This document shows positions 15,584 to 24,427 of a stretch of DNA of 57,411 nt, in pieces. Source of the stretch: Clostridiales bacterium COT073_COT-073 (GTDB lineage Bacteria > Bacillota > Clostridia > Lachnospirales > Vallitaleaceae); assembly GCA_003858485.1 (NCBI GenBank), contig RQYD01000021.1:1-57411 (forward strand), written 5' to 3'. The translations under genes and the position numbers were made by a program. Under the pieces are notes generated by a model. It did no database searches and was not told the DNA's origin. It saw only the letters and a program-made list of their open reading frames with translations. Position 1 is the stretch's first letter. Each line of letters opens with the position of its first letter.

Positions 15584-17503
15584 TTAAGCTAACTTGTGGA
15601 ACATATGCCGAACCTTATCTATACGGCTATTCGGGCGGCGGGGTTGGCAAATAAATTTACCAATAGCTGGCTGGTATCCTTTTAACTCTGTCAAGCAGAC
15701 TCCCTGCCCATTTGTGAAATAAGTTAAATCGTTCCTGTATTCTTGAATACATCTAGCAGGGATTTCTCCTTTCAGAATGACCTCGTCATTCTTTATCTGA
15801 GTACTTACAATATCTGCACAATACCTTGGAGCATCATGATACGCCCGTGAGAGATATTCCTGCGGTGCATAAATTTCAAAGTGGAGATATGGCTCTAATA
15901 GTTCTGTCCCTGCTTTTTTTAAAGCCTGCTCCAATACGATAGGGGAAAGCAGCCGAAAGTCTGCGGGGGTACTTACAGGACTATAATACAATCCATATTC
16001 AAAACAGATTTTACAGTCTGTCACTTTCCATCCATACAGCCCCTGCTCGCAGCCATAAAGAACCCCCTCCATAACCGCATTTTGGAACGATTGATTTAAA
16101 TATCCAAGTGAAACTCTGCTTTCATACTGCACTCCGCTTCCAATAGGGAGCGGCTCTATGGACAACCCGACAGAAGCCCAGAAAGGATTTGGCGGGACTT
16201 CTATGTGGATGGTATATTCTGCTTTTCTAAGCGGTCTTTCCATATATATAACAGTAGGCTCTTTTATTTCTGCCTCCACATGATATTTTTCCTCAAGGAT
16301 GGCACAAATGACTTCCATCTGCACATTCCCCAAAAAAGAAAGTATAATCTCATGCGTTGTAGTATCCACATAATATTTTAAAAGAGGGTCGCCATCTGAA
16401 ATTTCTGTAAGTGCCCCAAGCAATATTTCCCGCTGTTCAGATTTCTTTACTGCAATCGTTGTTTGGAGCATAGGGAGAGGATTTTCAATAAATTTTCTCT
16501 GCGGCAACAGTATTTCGTTCCCCAAAATACTGTTTAGCTGCAAAACATCATTTGGTAAAATTACAATATCACCAGAGCAGGCTGTATCGGATGAATATAA
16601 TTCACCGTTTGTCGGAACATACATCTCTGTGATTTTTATTTTCTCTTTTTCAGATATTCTAATAACATCCCTCAAATGCAATGTTCCGCTATATATACGC
16701 ACATAAACAAAACGCCGCCTTTTCTCTGAATATTCAATCTTAAAAACCTGCCCGCATAGTTCAGATTGACCTTCAGGCGTTGATGAATAAAATTTACTGG
16801 CAATTACTTCTATAAGCTGCCGAATCCCCAGATTGTTTTTAGCGCTTCCGTGATAAACGGGAAATAACGTTCCGTTTTGGAATCTCCTGTTTTCTTCCTG
16901 TTCCAGTTCTGACATTTTAAACGGTTTCCCTGACATATATTTCTCTAATAGTTCATCGTTTCCCATAATTACCGCATCCCACTGTTCCATATCGTCATTG
17001 TCCGTTACATTTATATGGGGATGCTGCCCAACCTTTTGCTTCACTATAATTTCCGAAGAAAGCTTTGCTTTCATTTCCCGATATACCATTGGCAAATCAA
17101 TCCCCTCTTGGTCAATTTTATTGATGAAAAAAATTGTCGGAATCTTCATTATCTGTAGTGCATGAAACAGTATACGGGTCTGTGCCTGTATGCCATCCTT
17201 TGCAGAAACTAATAATACTGCTCCGTCTAATACGGATAAAGAACGGTATACTTCCGCCAAAAAATCCATATGGCCTGGCGTATCTATAATGTTGACTTTT
17301 ACATCCTCCCACTGAAAAGATGTCACTGCTGTCTGGATAGTGATTCCCCTTTGACGCTCCAAATTCATTGTATCTGTCCTTGTTGTGCCTTCATCTACGC
17401 TCCCTAGTTCTGCAATTGCACCACTGGTATACAATAAACTTTCCGTTAATGTTGTCTTTCCTGCGTCAACGTGAGCCAGAATGCCTAAGTTAATTATTTT
17501 CAT
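15584..17503 (-). CDS. tet(O): ribosomal protection tetracycline resistance protein Tet(O)
   Basis: An EF-G-like GTPase that removes tetracycline from the ribosome. The P-loop AHVDAGKTT, the switch segment [19 protein letters not shown] and NKID are all present, and the domain IV tip region has [12 protein letters not shown]. The 639 residues are the exact family length. From memory it matches Tet(O) along its whole length (for example [36 protein letters not shown]), with few differences. A tet(O)-rich mosaic cannot be fully excluded without alignment, but no segment looks like Tet(W) or Tet(32). A typical attenuator leader precedes it and AGGAGG lies before the start. It is the resistance cargo of the element. 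Confidence 0.95.
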   Translation of the reverse strand: MKIINLGILAHVDAGKTTLTESLLYTSGAIAELGSVDEGTTRTDTMNLERQRGITIQTAVTSFQWEDVKVNIIDTPGHMDFLAEVYRSLSVLDGAVLLVSAKDGIQAQTRILFHALQIMKIPTIFFINKIDQEGIDLPMVYREMKAKLSSEIIVKQKVGQHPHINVTDNDDMEQWDAVIMGNDELLEKYMSGKPFKMSELEQEENRRFQNGTLFPVYHGSAKNNLGIRQLIEVIASKFYSSTPEGQSELCGQVFKIEYSEKRRRFVYVRIYSGTLHLRDVIRISEKEKIKITEMYVPTNGELYSSDTACSGDIVILPNDVLQLNSILGNEILLPQRKFIENPLPMLQTTIAVKKSEQREILLGALTEISDGDPLLKYYVDTTTHEIILSFLGNVQMEVICAILEEKYHVEAEIKEPTVIYMERPLRKAEYTIHIEVPPNPFWASVGLSIEPLPIGSGVQYESRVSLGYLNQSFQNAVMEGVLYGCEQGLYGWKVTDCKICFEYGLYYSPVSTPADFRLLSPIVLEQALKKAGTELLEPYLHFEIYAPQEYLSRAYHDAPRYCADIVSTQIKNDEVILKGEIPARCIQEYRNDLTYFTNGQGVCLTELKGYQPAIGKFICQPRRPNSRIDKVRHMFHKLA

Positions 17504-17545
17504 GTGATTTTCCTCCTATCAACACCCAAAAAAGGGCATAAAAAT

Positions 17546-17575
17546 ACCCAGTGATAAATACTCCTATCACTGGGT
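17546..17575 (-). terminator. tet(O) leader attenuator
   Basis: ACCCAGTGATA and TATCACTGGGT form an 11-bp stem followed by ATTTTTAT on the minus strand, about 40 bases before the tet(O) start. It should stop transcription unless an alternative upstream fold forms. Confidence 0.8.
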
Positions 17576-17727
17576 AAATAACTCCAATAGCCCCAAAACA
17601 CTTATATGTTTTCGGGCATATAAAATTACATGATAAAAGTATTCTTAAACTGGGTACAAAAAACTAAGCCCCATATTAAAAGTGAAACGGGACTGCTACT
17701 TTTTGTTCCCACTATCAAATTGACAGT

Positions 17728-17751
17728 TTATTTAAGAATACCTTGCCGCAT
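17728..17751 (-). CDS. tet(O) leader peptide MRQGILK
   Basis: A seven-codon ORF about 33 bases downstream of the tet(O) -10, preceded by AAGGAG. Its RNA (GGTATTCTTAAATAAACTG) is nearly complementary to CAGTTTAAGAATACTT about 80 bases further on. Ribosome position on this ORF could therefore switch the leader between competing folds, as proposed for tet(M)-type genes. Confidence 0.6.
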   Translation of the reverse strand: MRQGILK

Positions 17752-17783
17752 ATTTATTAACTCCTTGTATAATACTGAATCTA

Positions 17784-17812
17784 ATTATATTCCTTAACCC
17801 TTTATTTGTCAA
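17784..17812 (-). promoter_or_regulatory. tet(O) promoter
   Basis: Consensus -35 TTGACA (17807-17812) and -10 TATAAT (17784-17789) with a 17-base spacer, reading toward tet(O). Both hexamers are perfect. Confidence 0.92.
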
Positions 17813-17830
17813 GCTGACAAACTAAAGCAG

Positions 17831-17858
17831 AAAAAGCGGCAGGATTTCCCCCTGCCAC
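17831..17858 (-). terminator. terminator after tnpV
   Basis: On the minus strand GGCAGG pairs with CCTGCC, followed by GCTTTTTC. It insulates tnpV from the tet(O) promoter. Confidence 0.7.
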
Positions 17859-17869
17859 TAATCATCTGT

Positions 17870-18244
17870 TTATGCAAAAATAATTTCCTTTTCCACAATC
17901 TCCCTCGCACAAGCCCTTATGTTATTGAGGCATCCTGTCCATTCTAAGGCGTTTTCTGCCTTTAGCTGTTCCGTTATGCCCTGTGCCTGTTTCATACCCT
18001 CTATGAGCCTTTCAAAGCGTTCCTGTGCCTGTCTGTTGATGTCGGCAAGGTAGGCGTTTAGCCTGCCGCTTGTAAGAAGATTGGTGTATGTAACTTTACG
18101 GTACTGTTTTAGATAATCTAAATGCCGTTGCCCCCAGATGCCTATTGCCTGTTCTTCTTCGGCGGGTACAGTTAAGCACGGTATCAAATAATCCCCTTGC
18201 CTTTCGTATTTGCCGCCCAGTTCCTCAAATAATGATTTTGCCAT
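17870..18244 (-). CDS. TnpV family transposon protein
   Basis: A 124-residue protein of the TnpV family known from Tn4451-like elements. It begins MAKSLFEELGGKYERQGDYLIP and includes IGIWGQRHLDYLKQYRKVTY followed by NLLTSGRLNAYLADI. Its role is not proven; an accessory or excisionase-like role is often assumed. It is the gene nearest the right end of the element, with a GGAGGT ribosome site only about 30 bases inside the boundary. Transcription probably enters from the interrupted host operon or, in the excised circle, from the recombinase side. Confidence 0.85.
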   Translation of the reverse strand: MAKSLFEELGGKYERQGDYLIPCLTVPAEEEQAIGIWGQRHLDYLKQYRKVTYTNLLTSGRLNAYLADINRQAQERFERLIEGMKQAQGITEQLKAENALEWTGCLNNIRACAREIVEKEIIFA

Positions 18245-18293
18245 TGTCTGTTACCTCCACATTCTTTTTTATTTTGAATGTCCGCAAAATCCG

Positions 18294-18653
18294 TCCTACA
18301 TCTTTTAACCATTGAACATAAATATACATAATGCTCTCTACAATATTGCTTTTTTTATCTGATAGGGGCAGAATCTGATCTTTTATTTTATTAAAATTCT
18401 CTATATCCGTACTTTCCATCATATAAGCATATTTTTGAGTTACTAAATGAATTCCTTTTCTTTCTGCTGTTTCAAGATCGGATAAATAAGAGCTTAAAAT
18501 TTCTTCATCATATATGTTTAAATATGCTTTTCGTGATAAGTAAAAGCTGCTTTTCTGGTCCTGACAATAGGATCTTTGCCCAATATTAATTGCATTGGTA
18601 AACTGCAGCCATTCTCTGTCTACAATTGCATCAACTATCTCTCTTTTTTTCAT
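18294..18653 (-). pseudogene. DUF4125 family protein, 5' part (split by transposon)
   Basis: The first 120 codons of a DUF4125 gene: IVDREWLQFTNAINIGQRSY, SCQD-type (here YCQDQKSSFY), LSSYLSDLETAERKG and VTQKYAYMMEST, all recognisable family motifs. The present frame runs on to 18225 by reading 23 codons into the element, so a 142-residue chimera with a foreign tail may still be made. The remaining 73 codons are at 7084-7305. It lies 4 bases after the DUF4037 gene; the two families are often neighbours. The function of DUF4125 is unknown. Confidence 0.85.
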
Positions 18654-18657
18654 TAGC

Positions 18658-20352
18658 CTACCTCATCCACAAGTCAATTTTGCTTAATTGTTCATCCTTA
18701 ATCTGTTTCGCCACTTCTTTTGCCTGATAAGATAAAAAGTTGATCTTACTGCTACTATAACCGGATTGATTTAAATATTCTACAATTTTATTACATATTT
18801 CTGTAATTATCTGCTCTCTTTTCTCCTTGGGGGCTGTAATTAATTTCTGTAGCATCTCTTCTGAGTATTTTCCCAAAACATTCAAATGCGTACAACTCTT
18901 ATAACTCCATTTATAAAATGGTGTATATTTTTTATTAATCAGATGAATAAAATAAATATAGTATTTAATAAATTCCTGTAACGCCAGTTCAGAAGCGACG
19001 ATATCTCCACGTTTTAAAATACGGGGATAATTATACTGACCGGATTGTGCCATATTATTTAAATAGAACGCCATCATTTTAAAATACAGATCCTGCGGAT
19101 AATGATTTAATAATCGCTTTCGGATCTCAGTAAATTCACCCAATTTATCAATAAAAATTTGTCCGTTGGTAGCCGTACTTAAGTATTCTTCTTTTATTTT
19201 CCTAAAATCTGAAATACTCACCGGCCCCTGTTCAAATGAAGTATAATGTTTATAAAAATCTCCTATTCTATATATTTCAATTTTTTCCCGATACCTGCTG
19301 CTCAAATCTGTTTGCAGTCTTTGTGCAAATCTTTGATAGGTATCATCTCTCAAAAAAATCATGCATCTGGCCTCAAAATCATGATCCTGCGACAATTCGT
19401 CATCATAGCCATAACATTCTGAGCCTTTTCCAACCAAACCTACACATATCTCCTTATAAACATTTGGATAATTATTGCCAATATAAACAATCAGTCTTTT
19501 ATATAAATCATAGGCCAACTTTAAACCTACCGATTCTTCGTTATTTACTTTTTTGGTATTTGTGTCAATCAGAGATTTGGTTTGCTCAATATTTTTCAAA
19601 ATAGATTGATAAGCGCTGCTTTTCTGTCCATATGTCTTGCTGATGATATCCAGGGCTTTTTCATACAAGCCAAGCGCTTCTTCATATTTACGCTGATTAT
19701 AATTACAATCCGCAAGATTATTCAGTACCGCCGCATATAAAGGATGTTCTCTGCCTAAATTCTGGCTTATAATATTTTTCGCTTTTTCTAAATATTCATT
19801 CGCTCCTGCTATTTGGCCGAGCTTTTTTTGAATTTCGTATAAATTATTATAGCTGATCGCTAAGGGAATAAGATATGTTTTATCCTGACTTAATATAGAA
19901 ATTGCCTCTAATTGCATTTCATTTGCTACTGTATAATTTTCTCTTTCCTGCATTAGCAAAGCATAATTATTTAGCAAACCAACATAAGAATAATTTCTGA
20001 TATGGAGGCTCTCAAAAATCTCTTTGGCAGATTCAAAAAAACGTTCGGCCTGCTCATATTCTTTCTTTTCTCTATAAATATTCGCTAAATTCATTATGGT
20101 TGTCGCATAGCCCTCGGTCTGTTTTAAATAATTGGCTTCACATAATAATTTGGCTTCACCAATTATATCAATCGCCTGATCATAATCACCCACTACCCGC
20201 AGAGCACCGCCATATTCATTTAATAATTCTATGAGTCTTTCCTTTGTCTGCGAATGCCTGCAAATTTGTACCGCTTCCTTTAGAAAGTCTAATGCCTCTA
20301 ATTCCCTGCCCTCTCTCCATAATGCATGTGCTTGTTTTAATAAATTATCCAT
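18658..20352 (-). CDS. TPR protein with C-terminal DUF4037 nucleotidyltransferase-like domain
   Basis: Residues 1-270 hold about six tetratricopeptide repeats (for example GDYDQAIDIIGEAKLLCE, YEQAERFFESAKEIF, YEEALGLYEKALDII). Residues 280-564 are a DUF4037 domain with KGSECYGYDDELSQDHDFE, the G-S...DxD pattern of polymerase-beta-type nucleotidyltransferases. This predicts transfer of a nucleotide to a protein or small molecule, with the TPR part choosing the target; no substrate is known. I place the start at MDNLLKQ, with GGAG 6 bases upstream, not at the ATG four codons earlier. It lies 100 bases downstream of the last shell gene, after a hairpin, and 4 bases before DUF4125, so it looks like part of the cut island. 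Confidence 0.8.
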   Translation of the reverse strand: MDNLLKQAHALWREGRELEALDFLKEAVQICRHSQTKERLIELLNEYGGALRVVGDYDQAIDIIGEAKLLCEANYLKQTEGYATTIMNLANIYREKKEYEQAERFFESAKEIFESLHIRNYSYVGLLNNYALLMQERENYTVANEMQLEAISILSQDKTYLIPLAISYNNLYEIQKKLGQIAGANEYLEKAKNIISQNLGREHPLYAAVLNNLADCNYNQRKYEEALGLYEKALDIISKTYGQKSSAYQSILKNIEQTKSLIDTNTKKVNNEESVGLKLAYDLYKRLIVYIGNNYPNVYKEICVGLVGKGSECYGYDDELSQDHDFEARCMIFLRDDTYQRFAQRLQTDLSSRYREKIEIYRIGDFYKHYTSFEQGPVSISDFRKIKEEYLSTATNGQIFIDKLGEFTEIRKRLLNHYPQDLYFKMMAFYLNNMAQSGQYNYPRILKRGDIVASELALQEFIKYYIYFIHLINKKYTPFYKWSYKSCTHLNVLGKYSEEMLQKLITAPKEKREQIITEICNKIVEYLNQSGYSSSKINFLSYQAKEVAKQIKDEQLSKIDLWMR

Positions 20353-20393
20353 GATCTGCTCCATATCTGATCAGCTCTTTTTTATATAACAAT

Positions 20394-20436
20394 AAAGGTT
20401 ATATATCCGTATTTTACCACATCATATATAACCTTT
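20394..20436. terminator. hairpin between the shell gene and DUF4037 gene
   Basis: AAAGGTTATATAT (20394-20406) pairs with ATATATAACCTTT (20424-20436). No clear T-run follows on either strand, so it may reduce rather than stop readthrough, or stabilise the mRNA end. Confidence 0.5.
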
Positions 20437-20453
20437 ACTGTATGTCTGTTTAC

Positions 20454-20735
20454 CTATTTATTCCCTTTGGGTAATATAACTTCTACCTCAGAATGTGGTC
20501 TGGGAATAACATGGACAGACACTAATTCACCAACTCTTTGTGCTGCTTCTGCTCCTGCATCGGTTGCCGCTTTTACTGCTCCAACATCACCTCTGACCAA
20601 AACAGTGACAAGCCCGCCGCCAATAAACTCTTTGCCAATCAGAGTTACATTTGCCGCCTTCACCATTGCATCAGCTGCTTCAATTGATCCTACCAAACCT
20701 TTTGTTTCTACCATTCCTAATGCATCATATTTCAT
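20454..20735 (-). CDS. BMC-H shell protein
   Basis: A single-domain microcompartment hexamer subunit of 93 residues: [55 protein letters not shown] and [13 protein letters not shown]. It is nearly the same as the BMC-H at 33403-33693, which begins the operon, so the operon is bracketed by close paralogues of the main facet protein. The pore loop reads KEFIGGGL, a small-residue pore typical of major hexamers. Confidence 0.95.
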   Translation of the reverse strand: MKYDALGMVETKGLVGSIEAADAMVKAANVTLIGKEFIGGGLVTVLVRGDVGAVKAATDAGAEAAQRVGELVSVHVIPRPHSEVEVILPKGNK

Positions 20736-20754
20736 TTTCGTCTCTCCTTATCTG

Positions 20755-21399
20755 TTATTTTTTTATTATTATTTGTGATTTAGGAGTAAGTCCTAAAGCA
20801 TTTGCTTCCTCTACATCTAAGTGGCAGTCCAGTCTTGACGTGTCATTTGCACGTATGACAACATTATTTAAAATACCGCCTCTCTGACCTAATATTTCAA
20901 TACTTACAATTTGACCATCACTGACTCCAAAGCGCTTTGCATCTTCCAGAGTCATATGAATATGTCTTTGCGCTATAATTGTACCTTCTTTGATATACAC
21001 TGACCCCTTTGGCCCAATCAAAGTAATTGGTGCTGAATCTTCCAGTTCGCCGGACATTCTGACCGGAGCTTTTATTCCCAATTTAAAACAATCTCCCTGC
21101 AAGATTTCAACTTGTGTTTTATTGCGCAGTGGTCCTAATATTCTAACGCCTTCAATTGCTCCCTTTGGCCCACATACTGTCAAGGTTTCTTGGGCAGCAT
21201 ACTGACCTGGTTGAGATAAATCTTTAATGGCAGTCAGCTCATACCCCTGCCCGAATAAAACTGTCAGCTCTGCCTGGGATAAATGGATATGCCGATTTGA
21301 GATCCCCACAGGAATGGTAAGCGCTTCCTGTTCAGATTCCTGCTGTATTTCTCTTCCCAAAGAAAGTATAAATTCCTTTATTTCATTAAAATTATCCAT
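20755..21399 (-). CDS. pduL: phosphate propanoyl/acetyltransferase, PduL type
   Basis: Microcompartment phosphotransacylase: acyl-CoA + phosphate to acyl-phosphate + CoA, recycling CoA inside the shell. PduL motifs: IPVGISNRHIHLSQAEL in the first barrel, GPKGAIEGVRILGPLR, PVRMSGELEDS, and IIAQRHIHMTLEDA in the second, with the metal-binding His residues. The first about 20 residues (MDNFNEIKEFILSLGREI) form a short amphipathic helix before a linker, like an encapsulation peptide. With the aldehyde dehydrogenase upstream it would turn acetaldehyde into acetyl-phosphate for ATP formation outside the shell. Confidence 0.94.
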   Translation of the reverse strand: MDNFNEIKEFILSLGREIQQESEQEALTIPVGISNRHIHLSQAELTVLFGQGYELTAIKDLSQPGQYAAQETLTVCGPKGAIEGVRILGPLRNKTQVEILQGDCFKLGIKAPVRMSGELEDSAPITLIGPKGSVYIKEGTIIAQRHIHMTLEDAKRFGVSDGQIVSIEILGQRGGILNNVVIRANDTSRLDCHLDVEEANALGLTPKSQIIIKK

Positions 21400-21415
21400 A
21401 AGCCTTATTCAACTC

Positions 21416-23002
21416 CTAAGCTAACGCTCTAATCACGTCAAAGATAAGATTTTTTAATTTATCACCTTCCAGATCGGTTAAATCATTTTCCTGCTTTTTC
21501 ATTTCTACTGATTTTTGATTCAGGCTTTTTTCAAATGCTCTTTGAATTTGCTCCGGACTCCATTCATATCCGCTATATTGGCAACCATTGACGCAACAAC
21601 TTTTGTCTTCTAAAAGCGCCTGAAATCTGGCATCATTTTGGGCTAATGTCCTCACATCCTTAATTCCATAAGCTACTTTCTTCATATTGACTAAATCCAA
21701 TGGACCAACATTTTCTGAAACAGAGCTGCCCCCCATTGTGCCGCAGCCAAGGGTAAAAGAAACAGCAAGTCCTGTGGAAATACCCGTTCCGCCTTGTGTT
21801 CCACCAGTATTTACCAAGATTCTGGAAGCTGGTTTGACGGAAAATTTATTCACAATATCATCATTATTGGTATGAATACTCATGGTATGTCCAATTCCGT
21901 TTTGTAAAAGATCAATACTTAAATGACAGGCTTCTTCCCAGTCTTTGACTACATAAAAACCTAAGACAGTAGTAAGTTTCTCATAAGACAGCGGATACTC
22001 TTTTCCTACCCCATATTGTCTGCCAATTAACACCTGAGTATTTTCAGGCACTTTAATCCCGGCATGTTCAGCGATATACTTTGCCGGTTTTCCTACAAAC
22101 TGAGGATTCATTGCCATATTATTTCTAAACAGCAAAGCACATACCTTTGGGGTTTCTTCCTCTGTCATAAAATATGCACCGGCATTTTTAAACTCGCGAA
22201 CCACTTCCTCATAATTGGTTTCTTCGCAAATAATGGACTGCTCTGAAGCGCAAATCGTACCATTATCAAAGGTTTTGCTGGCCATAATGGTTTCAACTGC
22301 TTTTTTTACATCAGCACTTCTTTCAATATAAGCCGGTGAATTGCCGGCACCTACTCCGATTGCCGGTTTTCCGGCGCTATAAGCTGCTTTTACCATTGCC
22401 GGTCCACCTGTTGCAATAATTAACGAAACTTCTTTGGCGGTCATAATTTCATTGGTAGTTTCTAATGCCGGCATGGTAATACAGCTGATAATTCCCTCCG
22501 GCGCACCTGCTTCAACTGCTGCCTGTTCCATTAACCGTGCTGCTTCTAAGGAACATTTCAGTGCTGCCGGATGAGGTGAAAAGATAATCGCATTTCTGGA
22601 TTTCAAGGCAATAATTGATTTGAAAATAATCGTCGAAGTTGGGTTGGTGGAAGGTACAATTCCCATTACCAGTCCCACCGGATCAGCCACTTCCATAATT
22701 TGTTTTTTCTCATCTTTTCGTATTATGCCAACTGTTTGCATATCCCTAATTTCATCATATAAAAGTCCGGATGCGGCATAGTTTTTATATGCTTTGTCAG
22801 TGGCCACTCCAAATCCGGTTTCTTCTTGTGCCATCTGACCAAGCTTAACTGCATTTTGCATCGCCACATCAACCATATTTTTCACAATTTTATCCACTTG
22901 CTCTTTACTATATGTTGCATATTCTTTAAATGCTTTATGCCCTTTTCTAAGCAAATTTCTTGCTTCTTGGATTGATTGCAAATCATAGTCAAATTTTTCC
23001 AT
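21416..23002 (-). CDS. CoA-acylating acetaldehyde dehydrogenase of the microcompartment
   Basis: EutE/PduP-like enzyme: acetaldehyde + NAD + CoA to acetyl-CoA. The catalytic cysteine is Cys251 in KTFDNGTICASEQS; PVGLVMGIVPSTNPTSTI and the glycine-rich GVGAGNSPAYIE are also typical. After the catalytic core a linker (480-510) leads to a C-terminal amphipathic helix (DKLKNLIFDVIRAL), a probable encapsulation peptide; in the better-known enzymes this peptide is usually N-terminal. It acts between CutC and PduL in choline fermentation. The paralogue at 30049-31467 lacks the cysteine. Confidence 0.94.
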   Translation of the reverse strand: MEKFDYDLQSIQEARNLLRKGHKAFKEYATYSKEQVDKIVKNMVDVAMQNAVKLGQMAQEETGFGVATDKAYKNYAASGLLYDEIRDMQTVGIIRKDEKKQIMEVADPVGLVMGIVPSTNPTSTIIFKSIIALKSRNAIIFSPHPAALKCSLEAARLMEQAAVEAGAPEGIISCITMPALETTNEIMTAKEVSLIIATGGPAMVKAAYSAGKPAIGVGAGNSPAYIERSADVKKAVETIMASKTFDNGTICASEQSIICEETNYEEVVREFKNAGAYFMTEEETPKVCALLFRNNMAMNPQFVGKPAKYIAEHAGIKVPENTQVLIGRQYGVGKEYPLSYEKLTTVLGFYVVKDWEEACHLSIDLLQNGIGHTMSIHTNNDDIVNKFSVKPASRILVNTGGTQGGTGISTGLAVSFTLGCGTMGGSSVSENVGPLDLVNMKKVAYGIKDVRTLAQNDARFQALLEDKSCCVNGCQYSGYEWSPEQIQRAFEKSLNQKSVEMKKQENDLTDLEGDKLKNLIFDVIRALA

Positions 23003-23033
23003 TCTTTTCCAGCCTTTCCATCTTGCTACTTAT

Positions 23034-23624
23034 TTACTTCTCATAAAGTCCCCTGATATAGTTAATAAGTTCTTTTTTATTAGCCTTATGCACTTTTAAC
23101 ACTTTAGATAATTCTTCATCATATGCTGTAATAATATTGCAAAGTTGTTTATTGGTTAATCTGGACAACGTTGTTTCTGCTACTTCTAATCCATAACCAG
23201 ATACAACCTCATCTAGTTGTTCCTTGTTCTCAATAACTATATCCACTGTCATATCTGGCTCCGGGGCTTGTTCTTCATCTACCTGATCATTCTCCGGCAT
23301 CTTATCTGAAAAATCATTCGATTTAGCCAACAATGCCTCTTCTGCCCGGTTTTCTGAAGAGTTTATAAAAATACTTAATTCCTCTACCGGGCTAGGTATT
23401 ACATGACAGGAATGAAGCTCCATGCCCAAATGCCTGACTGAATCAACACCTGCCTCTACAGCAGCTTTAACCGCTCCGACATCCCCCTCTACAATAACTG
23501 TAACCAGACCTTTCCCAACATAAGTTTTTCCTCTTAAACTTACATTAGCCGATTTTACCATGGCATCAGCTGCTTCTATTGCAGCTATCAATCCCCATGT
23601 TTCTATAAAACCCAGTGAATTCAT
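23034..23624 (-). CDS. BMC-H shell protein with C-terminal extension
   Basis: Residues 1-88 are a BMC-H domain ([34 protein letters not shown]). An acidic linker (about 95-135) leads to a helical C-terminal module ([19 protein letters not shown], then [17 protein letters not shown]) resembling the SAP/Rho-N-like tails on some EutK/PduK-type proteins. Such tails may bind nucleic acid or cargo; the role is not established. I place the start at MNSLGFIE because the five upstream codons contain the AAGGAGG site. It follows the only large gap in the operon (23640-23803). Confidence 0.88.
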   Translation of the reverse strand: MNSLGFIETWGLIAAIEAADAMVKSANVSLRGKTYVGKGLVTVIVEGDVGAVKAAVEAGVDSVRHLGMELHSCHVIPSPVEELSIFINSSENRAEEALLAKSNDFSDKMPENDQVDEEQAPEPDMTVDIVIENKEQLDEVVSGYGLEVAETTLSRLTNKQLCNIITAYDEELSKVLKVHKANKKELINYIRGLYEK

Positions 23625-23803
23625 TGCAACCTCCTTCAACTTCTAAGCTGTCTTTCTGATAGTTTTTGCAATCTTCATCGCTCAGCTCTGCTTCTGTTTG
23701 GCAACTTTCTCTAAAAGATTGCTTTCACAGTTGGCTTCGCAACTTTTTTCGTTCCAGGCACCATGACCATCTGCAAAAAGCGAAATGTCAGCTCGACAAC
23801 TTT
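23625..23803. other. gap inside the operon with degenerate repeat
   Basis: A gap of about 180 bases within an otherwise tightly packed operon. It contains TCAACTTCTAAGCTGTCTTT near 23634-23655, resembling the start of the dispersed repeat family, and several stretches of CAACTTTTT type. No ORF, T-run terminator or clear promoter is visible. Confidence 0.4.
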
Positions 23804-24412
23804 TTACTTATCTCCACAAGTATAAAAAATGTTAACAAATCCTTCTGACGAACATTCGATTTCTGAGCCTTTGGGAATACTTAGTACATCTCCCTTGTAG
23901 GCTCTGAATTTATTACCATTTACTTTAATATCCAATACTCCTTCGACAATATAGTAAGTTTCAAATATTTCGGTTGTTGTTTTAAAGCAAGAGCGATCAA
24001 TGGTAAAGTATCCTGATTGCATCGGCGAATCTTCAGCATGAATCAATTCAACATATTTTACTTTATCTCCGTTTGTATCTGGAAATAAAGCTTCCAATTT
24101 GGCTGTATTGCCTCTGACCAATTTAAATCCATTTCCTGATTTTTCTGCCTGATATGGCTTAGTTTCTACATCCAATAATCCTCTGTCAACCAGCACTTTT
24201 AAAATCTTATATAAATCTTCCTTGCTTAGACCGGCAACATCTAATTTATCCATCATTTTGCACTCTTCCTTTCTTTCTACAAAGACCATATTGTTTAGCT
24301 TTACATAATCTCTTGCAGCAGGTGTAATGATAGTTCCTTCTTCTATGTATACATCTTTTTTGTTTTCAGAGTGCAAACCTTTTACATCACTTAAACAGAT
24401 AAGTTTTTTCAT
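23804..24412 (-). CDS. EutQ-like cupin protein
   Basis: About 202 residues. The C-terminal half is a cupin barrel of the EutQ type (MQSGYFTIDRSCFKTTTEIF, ETYYIVEGVLDIKVNG, YKGDVLSIPKGSEI). The N-terminal part has an EEGTIITPAARDYVK motif seen in EutQ/EutT-like proteins and a middle helical insert (GLSKEDLYKILKVLVDRGLL). EutQ proteins are commonly encoded in ethanolamine and choline microcompartment loci, and acetate kinase-like activity has been reported for one; I cannot assign an activity here. The start is at MKKLICL, where GGGAG lies 10 bases upstream; the longer ATG at 24427 would contain the ribosome site. Confidence 0.85.
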   Translation of the reverse strand: MKKLICLSDVKGLHSENKKDVYIEEGTIITPAARDYVKLNNMVFVERKEECKMMDKLDVAGLSKEDLYKILKVLVDRGLLDVETKPYQAEKSGNGFKLVRGNTAKLEALFPDTNGDKVKYVELIHAEDSPMQSGYFTIDRSCFKTTTEIFETYYIVEGVLDIKVNGNKFRAYKGDVLSIPKGSEIECSSEGFVNIFYTCGDK

Positions 24413-24427
24413 TGCTTTTTCTCCCAT

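Larger units (their letters stand above)
7306..18295. mobile_element. tet(O) mobilizable transposon, Tn4451-like
   Basis: An element of about 11.0 kb inserted in the DUF4125 gene. The boundaries come from the broken host gene: TC at 7306-7307 and TC at 18294-18295 (GA on the coding strand) is the shared dinucleotide, as expected for TnpX-type large serine recombinases, and removing one copy plus the insert restores the frame. Just inside both ends is the inverted motif TTTTGCGGACA (left 7311-7321; right, complement of about 18279-18289). Cargo: serine recombinase, YdbC, ParB-like, MobV relaxase and oriT, RepA-like ATPase, sigma-like genes, KTR protein, tet(O), TnpV. It has no conjugation machinery, so it would need a helper element to transfer. 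Confidence 0.88.

Noticed and set aside
15584-17503. Mosaic tet(O/W) or tet(O/32/O) gene
   Set aside because: From memory the sequence follows Tet(O) from end to end with no block switching; an alignment is needed to exclude a short exchange.
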